Of a stretch of DNA of 64,000 nt, positions 60,704 through 64,000 are shown in pieces. The DNA is taken from the NCBI RefSeq assembly GCF_013407595.1, contig NZ_JABEKX010000002.1:868001-932000 (forward strand), written 5' to 3'. The notes under the pieces are model-generated. The model searched no databases. It saw nothing but the letters and a program-made list of their open reading frames with translations, and had not been told where the DNA came from. Both the position numbers and the translations under genes were made by a program. Every line of letters starts with the position of its first letter. The first letter of the stretch is position 1. The stretch is from Lacticaseibacillus absianus (GTDB taxonomy: Bacteria > Bacillota > Bacilli > Lactobacillales > Lactobacillaceae).

Positions 60704-60994
60704 TTATTCAGCTTGTTCGACTGGATAAACTGATACTTGCTTGCGGTCGCGGCCAAGGCGCTCGAATTTCACGATGCCGTCTGCCTTTGCAAACAACGTA
60801 TCATCACCGCCACGGCCGACGTTGGTGCCTGGGTGGATCTTGGTCCCGCGTTGACGGTACAAGATGTTCCCGGCAAGAACGAACTGGCCGTCAGCGCGCT
60901 TGGAGCCAAGACGCCGACCGGCAGAGTTCCGCCCGTTAGAAGTGGAACCGCCCCCCTTATGGTGGGAGAAGAATTGTAAGTTCATCTTTAACAT
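60704..60994 (-). CDS. rpmA: 50S ribosomal protein L27 (precursor with cleavable N-terminus)
   Basis: A 96-residue L27 beginning [20 protein letters not shown]. The extra N-terminal segment ending LQFF is the Firmicutes extension removed by the Prp protease, encoded next door, to expose the peptide near the peptidyl-transferase centre. The core [20 protein letters not shown] is canonical. GGAGG precedes the ATG. Confidence 0.97.
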   Translation of the reverse strand: MLKMNLQFFSHHKGGGSTSNGRNSAGRRLGSKRADGQFVLAGNILYRQRGTKIHPGTNVGRGGDDTLFAKADGIVKFERLGRDRKQVSVYPVEQAE

Positions 60995-61026
60995 AGTCTG
61001 TACACCTCCGAATATTGAATTAGGCT

Positions 61027-61362
61027 CTATTTGGTTTGCACCGTTACATAATCGCCGTAATCCGCCGCGATGTCTTGCATGGCCAGCAATAAACTCTCCA
61101 GCAAGATCTGCGTGGTGTGGCGCTGATCCTGGCTGATGCGGTGCGGAATGGTCACATCGAGGTGACCGCCGTTGACCTCATCCGCCACGACTGTCGGTTC
61201 GTAGCCGGCGAGGGCTTCGATCCCGTTGACTGCACCGATACTGACGGCTGACACCGCCGCACAGACGATGTCTTGGCCGTACTCACCGGAGTCTGCGTGC
61301 CCCGTCAGCTTGAACTGATGTAGCGCGCCGTCTCCGTCGCGGGTAAAAATCGCTTTGATCAT
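61027..61362 (-). CDS. prp: Ribosomal-processing cysteine protease Prp (YsxB)
   Basis: A 111-residue protease with the catalytic His in [12 protein letters not shown] (about residue 22) and Cys in [13 protein letters not shown] (about residue 34), invariant in the family. It cleaves the L27 N-terminal extension before assembly. It is located between rplU and rpmA as in all Firmicutes with the extended L27. Confidence 0.96.
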   Translation of the reverse strand: MIKAIFTRDGDGALHQFKLTGHADSGEYGQDIVCAAVSAVSIGAVNGIEALAGYEPTVVADEVNGGHLDVTIPHRISQDQRHTTQILLESLLLAMQDIAADYGDYVTVQTK

Positions 61363-61377
61363 GTGTTCAACTCCTAG

Positions 61378-61689
61378 TTAGGCGTTGATCGCGTCGATGA
61401 CAACCTTCGTGTAAGGTTGACGGTGACCCTTCTTCTGGTGGCTGTGCTTCTTAGGCTTGTACTTGAAGGTCACGACCTTCTTTTCACGCCCTTGCTTCTC
61501 AACCTTACCCGTAACGGTCGCGCCGTCGATCGTAGGCGTGCCGATCTTAGCATCGCCTTCACCGCCGACCAAGATCACTTGGTCGAAGGTGACCGTTGCG
61601 CCTTCTTCAACATCGAGCTTCTCGACGTAAAGTGCTTCGCCGACTTCGGCTTTGTATTGCTTACCGCCAGTTTTGATAATTGCGTACAT
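61378..61689 (-). CDS. rplU: 50S ribosomal protein L21
   Basis: A 103-residue L21 ([40 protein letters not shown]). The ATG at 61689 follows GGAGG; three upstream codons are excluded. First gene of rplU-prp-rpmA, with a structured leader. Confidence 0.97.
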   Translation of the reverse strand: MYAIIKTGGKQYKAEVGEALYVEKLDVEEGATVTFDQVILVGGEGDAKIGTPTIDGATVTGKVEKQGREKKVVTFKYKPKKHSHQKKGHRQPYTKVVIDAINA

Positions 61690-61803
61690 CTTGTGCACCT
61701 CCTGTTGCCCGTAGGCTTTTTCCCCTGAGGACTCGCCAAGTCAGGTGCTACGCTTGAAAACCTGACGTTGTGCGGTTGCAGATGAGGGGTGACAAATACA
61801 ACG
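61690..61803 (-). promoter_or_regulatory. Ribosomal protein L21 leader
   Basis: An untranslated leader of about 110 nt between the rplU promoter and ATG, in the position and size of the Firmicutes L21 leader. Local helices are visible (for example CAGGTT with AACCTG-type pairing around CTGACTTGG). Assignment to the family is by context. Confidence 0.6.
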
Positions 61804-61808
61804 TGTCG

Positions 61809-61837
61809 ATTATAGCAAATCCCCCGGCAAGGCACAA
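61809..61837 (-). promoter_or_regulatory. rplU operon promoter
   Basis: -35 TTGTGC (61832-61837), 17 bp, perfect -10 TATAAT (61809-61814) on the minus strand. Confidence 0.75.
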
Positions 61838-61866
61838 GTGAAAGTTTGTGTCACCGTGCGCCAGGC

Positions 61867-61895
61867 TTGTTGCCGTCTACGATATCCGCTATACT
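61867..61895 (+). promoter_or_regulatory. Promoter of the 61930 gene
   Basis: -35 TTGTTG (61867-61872), 17 bp, -10 TATACT (61890-61895). Divergent from rplU. Confidence 0.6.
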
Positions 61896-61929
61896 GGCAG
61901 GCAGAGATCACCGTTAGAGGAGTGCGGAC

Positions 61930-62166
61930 ATGTTAATTCTCAGCTACCTATTATTATTCTTGCTGGTCGCCGGCCTGATGATCGTCGTCACGGCGCGGCT
62001 GCACGCCCCGTTGAACCTGACGATCGACGCCGTCGCGGCCGTCATCATCCTGGCCACCGCCCTCAAGCTGTTCGGCGTCGGGCTGTTAACACTCAGCCTG
62101 CTTGTGTGGATGATCGCCCTAGTGGCGGGGCTTTATGCCTTACGCAACTATCTGCGCCAGCGTTGA
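61930..62166 (+). CDS. Small two-helix membrane protein, 78 residues
   Basis: A very hydrophobic protein: helix 1 about 3-22, helix 2 about 30-68 with a possible break, and a short basic tail (YLRQR). AGAGGAG precedes the ATG, and the gene has its own promoter and terminator. No family recognised; function unknown. Confidence 0.75.
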   Translation: MLILSYLLLFLLVAGLMIVVTARLHAPLNLTIDAVAAVIILATALKLFGVGLLTLSLLVWMIALVAGLYALRNYLRQR

Positions 62167-62178
62167 CGCGTAAAAATC

Positions 62179-62209
62179 AAAGGGTCAGGCATTTGCCCGA
62201 CCCTTTTTG
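62179..62209 (+). terminator. Terminator of the 61930 gene
   Basis: AAAGGGTC pairs with GACCCTTT (62179-62186 with 62199-62206), inner GGC/GCC, then TTTTT overall. Confidence 0.85.
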
Positions 62210-62261
62210 CGTGCGCGGCGTCAGGCCGCGCGGTGCCCCTGCCAAGGGCTTCAGTATAGCA

Positions 62262-62289
62262 CAAAGCGCACACCCAAAGGGCGTGCGCT
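62262..62289 (-). terminator. Terminator of the 62301 small gene
   Basis: An 11-bp stem with one wobble (62265-62275 with 62279-62289), then TTTGTG on the minus strand. Confidence 0.7.
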
Positions 62290-62300
62290 GACAATCGGCA

Positions 62301-62423
62301 TTAGTTATTCAGCTGCGCCACTGCCTGCTCGATCGTCCGACCAGTCCCAGTGTGCTGCTGGTCTGTCAGGTCGATCGCGATGAACAGTTGCGACTGCGTG
62401 TCTAATTGGATCTTGTACTTCAT
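62301..62423 (-). CDS. Very small hypothetical protein, 40 residues
   Basis: Reads MKYKIQLDTQSQLFIAIDLT followed by a TGTGRTIEQAVAQLNN end. GGAGG lies at correct spacing before the ATG at 62423, and a terminator follows the stop. The predicted beta-beta-alpha pattern resembles half of a DUF1508/HicB-like fold, but the match is not secure. Upstream in-frame codons lack a ribosome-binding site. Function unknown. Confidence 0.6.
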   Translation of the reverse strand: MKYKIQLDTQSQLFIAIDLTDQQHTGTGRTIEQAVAQLNN

Positions 62424-62586
62424 GTAAATTACCTCCATTCGAAATTGCATGAATGGTCTCTTTGGTAGCGATGAATTCATCTTACTGATTTTAAGTAATT
62501 TAGTCAAGCGTTATCATGAAAATAAGGTTAAACATCAGACCTAAGACCTAGTCCGATTGCCATCACCAGTTAATCCGCCCGTGGGG

Positions 62587-62615
62587 TTGAGTCCCAACAG
62601 ACCTGGCGGTATGAT
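62587..62615 (+). promoter_or_regulatory. Promoter of the cytochrome b5-like gene
   Basis: -35 TTGAGT (62587-62592), 17 bp, -10 TATGAT (62610-62615). Confidence 0.6.
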
Positions 62616-62653
62616 TGGGATGTCCACAATTATATTGGTCTGGAGGGATTTTG

Positions 62654-62887
62654 ATGGAACGCACCTTCACACGCGCAACGCTCGCCCACTACAATGGGGT
62701 CGATGACCCCCACAAGTATGTCGCGATCGACGGCATCGTCTACGATCTGACTGATGTGCCCGCTTGGGGCGGCGAGAATCACCATGGCAACCACGCCGGG
62801 CAGGATCTGACCGCCGCCATCGCGCACTCACCGCACGGCAAAGGGGTGCTGACCAAGCGTCCGGTCGTTGGCCGCTACATCGGCTAA
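62654..62887 (+). CDS. Minimal cytochrome b5-like heme/steroid-binding domain protein
   Basis: A 77-residue single-domain protein. The N-terminal FTRATLAHYNGVDDPHKYVA and the core VYDLTDVPAWGGENHHGNHAG match the bacterial cytochrome b5-like (PF00173-type) fold; His residues (HH, NHAG, and HSPHGKGV) could ligate heme. No signal or membrane anchor, so cytosolic. The electron-transfer partner is unknown. TGGAGGG precedes the ATG at 62654; an earlier in-frame ATG lacks a site. Confidence 0.8.
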   Translation: MERTFTRATLAHYNGVDDPHKYVAIDGIVYDLTDVPAWGGENHHGNHAGQDLTAAIAHSPHGKGVLTKRPVVGRYIG

Positions 62888-62905
62888 CGCCCCGCATCGA
62901 CTCGA

Positions 62906-62927
62906 CGCCCCCACCGGGCGCCTTTTT
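62906..62927 (+). terminator. Weak terminator of the cytochrome b5-like gene
   Basis: CGCCC pairs with GGGCG (62906-62910 with 62916-62920), then CCTTTTT. Confidence 0.5.
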
Positions 62928-62948
62928 GTGTCTCACCGCAGAAGGTCA

Positions 62949-62977
62949 TTGCTCGACCACAACGATCGGACTACAAT
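62949..62977 (+). promoter_or_regulatory. Promoter of the SHOCT protein gene
   Basis: -35 TTGCTC (62949-62954), 17 bp, -10 TACAAT (62972-62977). Confidence 0.65.
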
Positions 62978-63020
62978 GGTCACTAGTGTTCGGTCGCTTA
63001 GACCATCCGGAGGTGAACCG

Positions 63021-63359
63021 ATGAAAAATACATCCAAAAGTGGCGGCTGTCTGCTCGCCCTGATCGCCCTTTTCGCCTTCGCCGTCCTGATCACCTACTG
63101 GTACGTGTTCCTCGGCCTGGCGCTCCTCGGCGGCGCGATCTGGTACTACTACCACCGCCAAAAATTGGCGGCAGCCGCGGCAGCCGCCGCGCAAGCCGCC
63201 CAGCAAGCCGCCGATCAGCAGCAACAAGCCGCGACTGCGGCCAAGATCGACCGGATCCGTGCGTTCAAGGCCCTGCTGGACGAAGGCGCGATCACCCAAG
63301 CGGAGTTCGACGCGCAAAAGGCCAAACTGCTCGAACAAGATGACCCGCTCGACTACTGA
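63021..63359 (+). CDS. Membrane protein with C-terminal SHOCT domain
   Basis: A 112-residue protein: a basic N-terminus, a hydrophobic region about 11-44 (one or two TM helices), an Ala/Gln-rich helix (about 50-72), then a SHOCT domain (IRAFKALLDEGAITQAEFDA, KAKLL) at the C-terminus. SHOCT modules act as small oligomerisation or docking units. CGGAGG precedes the ATG. Function unknown; sits among stress-type small genes. Confidence 0.82.
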   Translation: MKNTSKSGGCLLALIALFAFAVLITYWYVFLGLALLGGAIWYYYHRQKLAAAAAAAAQAAQQAADQQQQAATAAKIDRIRAFKALLDEGAITQAEFDAQKAKLLEQDDPLDY

Positions 63360-63371
63360 CTGGCCTCTGCC

Positions 63372-63398
63372 AAGCCCGGCTCGCCGGGCTTTTTTTGC
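63372..63398 (+). terminator. Terminator of the SHOCT protein gene
   Basis: AAGCCCGGC pairs with GCCGGGCTT (63372-63380 with 63383-63391), then a T-run. Confidence 0.88.
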
Positions 63399-63458
63399 TG
63401 CCCACTGCTCTGGGCATGGGGGTGACGAGCCGAGGTCATTTATAAAGAATTAAATTGT

Positions 63459-63487
63459 TTGCAACTCATTCTTCAATATAAGATAAT
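63459..63487 (+). promoter_or_regulatory. Promoter of the CsbD-family gene
   Basis: -35 TTGCAA (63459-63464), 17 bp, -10 GATAAT (63482-63487) in an AT-rich patch. Confidence 0.7.
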
Positions 63488-63514
63488 AGGGGTATATCAA
63501 AGGAGGGATTATCT

Positions 63515-63724
63515 ATGAGTTTAGATGGTAAAGTCGACAGCACAAGGGACAAGATCTCCGGTAAGGCCAAAGAAGTTGAAGGCAAGGTCACTGGCGATAA
63601 GGCCCGCGAAGCGCAAGGCAAGGCGGAGGGTGTCCTTGGCAAGGTCAAAGAGAAGCTTGATGACGCCAAGGATGCGATCAAAGACACCGTGGACGACGTC
63701 AAAGACAAGTTAGACCGCGACTAA
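63515..63724 (+). CDS. CsbD-family stress protein
   Basis: A 69-residue, almost entirely charged, helical protein with the repeating pattern GKAKEVEGKVTGDKAREAQG and GVLGKVKEKLDDAKDAI typical of CsbD, a small general-stress protein (sigma-B-controlled in Bacillus). Its molecular role is unknown. AAAGGAGGG precedes the ATG. Monocistronic with its own terminator. Confidence 0.9.
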   Translation: MSLDGKVDSTRDKISGKAKEVEGKVTGDKAREAQGKAEGVLGKVKEKLDDAKDAIKDTVDDVKDKLDRD

Positions 63725-63737
63725 GCACGCACCACCC

Positions 63738-63764
63738 AGACCGGCGACCCGCCGGTCTTTTTTG
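63738..63764 (+). terminator. Terminator of the CsbD-family gene
   Basis: AGACCGGCG pairs with CGCCGGTCT (63738-63746 with 63750-63758), then TTTTTT. Confidence 0.9.
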
Positions 63765-63775
63765 CGCTGCAACGC

Positions 63776-63797
63776 AAAAAAGGCGCCGAAGCGCCTT
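63776..63797 (-). terminator. Terminator of the partial gene at the right edge
   Basis: On the minus strand AAGGCGC, TTCG loop, GCGCCTT, then TTTTT (arms 63780-63786 and 63791-63797). Confidence 0.88.
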
Positions 63798-63805
63798 GGC
63801 CAAAA

Positions 63806-64000
63806 TCACTGATTCGCCTGAACGGCCTGGTCTGCCTTGGCCCGGGTCGCCTGGACCTCCGTCAATGCCTGATCAAGGTCCGCGTTGCCCTTAGCCTGCG
63901 CCGCGTTAAGCTGTTGCTGCGCCGTCGCCAGTTGCTGTTGCAAGGCCGCAGCTCTCTGGTTTGCGGCGTCCACTTCCTGCTGTTTGGCCGCGACCTTCCG
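63806..64000 (-). CDS. Partial gene: C-terminus of a coiled-coil protein
   Basis: The last 65 codons of a minus-strand gene entering from beyond the window, ending ...ADQAVQANQ and stop at 63806. The visible part is a Gln/Ala-rich heptad-like coiled coil (KQQEVDAANQRAAALQQQLA) with no other motif. It could be the tail of a cell-wall hydrolase, a lipoprotein or a secreted coiled-coil protein; the N-terminus is needed to decide. A strong terminator follows. Confidence 0.7.
   Translation of the reverse strand, partial: RKVAAKQQEVDAANQRAAALQQQLATAQQQLNAAQAKGNADLDQALTEVQATRAKADQAVQANQ

Noticed and set aside
1-64000. tRNA or rRNA genes, insertion sequences, prophage or plasmid genes
   Set aside because: I saw no cloverleaf with CCA/TTCGA-type arms, no rRNA segments, and no transposase, integrase or phage proteins.

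Overview
The window is GC-rich chromosomal DNA of a lactic acid bacterium (Lactobacillaceae). Supporting evidence is the Firmicutes-type gene order, strong AGGAGG ribosome-binding sites, TTGACA/TATAAT promoters, an oppDFBCA operon, a sortase (LPQTG) surface protein and mucin-binding-type domains. The GC-richness and gene content suggest a Lacticaseibacillus-like lineage, but the species cannot be fixed from sequence alone. Nearly all conserved genes lie on the minus strand, so the operons are read from high to low coordinates.

Layout. 0.2-9.1 kb: two heterodimeric ABC exporters (228-3759 and 5232-9067), with small conserved genes and rplS between them. 9.1-10.2 kb: about 1 kb with no gene. 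It contains a very hairpin-rich plus-strand segment read here as a large structured RNA, and it shares a promoter region with the exporter operon. 10.2-12.1 kb: rpsP-khpA-rimM-trmD, separated from its usual partner rplS by the RNA and one exporter. 12.2-12.9 kb: an autoregulated-looking XRE regulator/membrane-protein pair. 13-20.8 kb: ylxM-ffh and rnc-smc-ftsY. 21-27 kb: oppDFBCA. 27.3-33.3 kb: plsX-acpP, recG, the asp23-type gene with fakA, and rpmB. 33.4-37.9 kb: an accessory surface locus. It holds a protein built of mucus-adhesin domains but without a signal peptide, two paralogous two-TM proteins with a shared extracellular domain, and an LPQTG protein with a long AT-rich leader. 37.9-50.1 kb: a long housekeeping cluster, gmk-rpoZ-coaBC-priA-fmt-rsmB-stp-prkC-rsgA-rpe-thiN. 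50.2-51.3 kb: a patatin-like gene divergent from a small gene with a LexA-type (SOS) box. 51.3-61.8 kb: recN-argR-tlyA-ispA-xseB-xseA-folD, nusB-asp23-type gene, efp, pepP and rplU-prp-rpmA. 61.9-64 kb: small stress and membrane proteins, including a minimal cytochrome b5-like protein, a SHOCT protein and a CsbD protein.

How the genes work together. The conserved part serves translation (ribosomal proteins, TrmD, RimM, RsmB, Fmt, EF-P, RsgA), membrane targeting (Ffh, FtsY), chromosome maintenance (Smc, RecG, RecN, PriA, Xse), lipid and isoprenoid supply (PlsX, AcpP, FakA, IspA), envelope signalling (PrkC/Stp) and peptide uptake (Opp). The best candidates for undescribed biology are the 9.24-10.0 kb structured RNA, the 33.4-37.9 kb surface locus with its twin membrane proteins, the SOS-controlled 99-residue protein at 50,959, and the duplicated extracellular repeat inserted in one exporter subunit.
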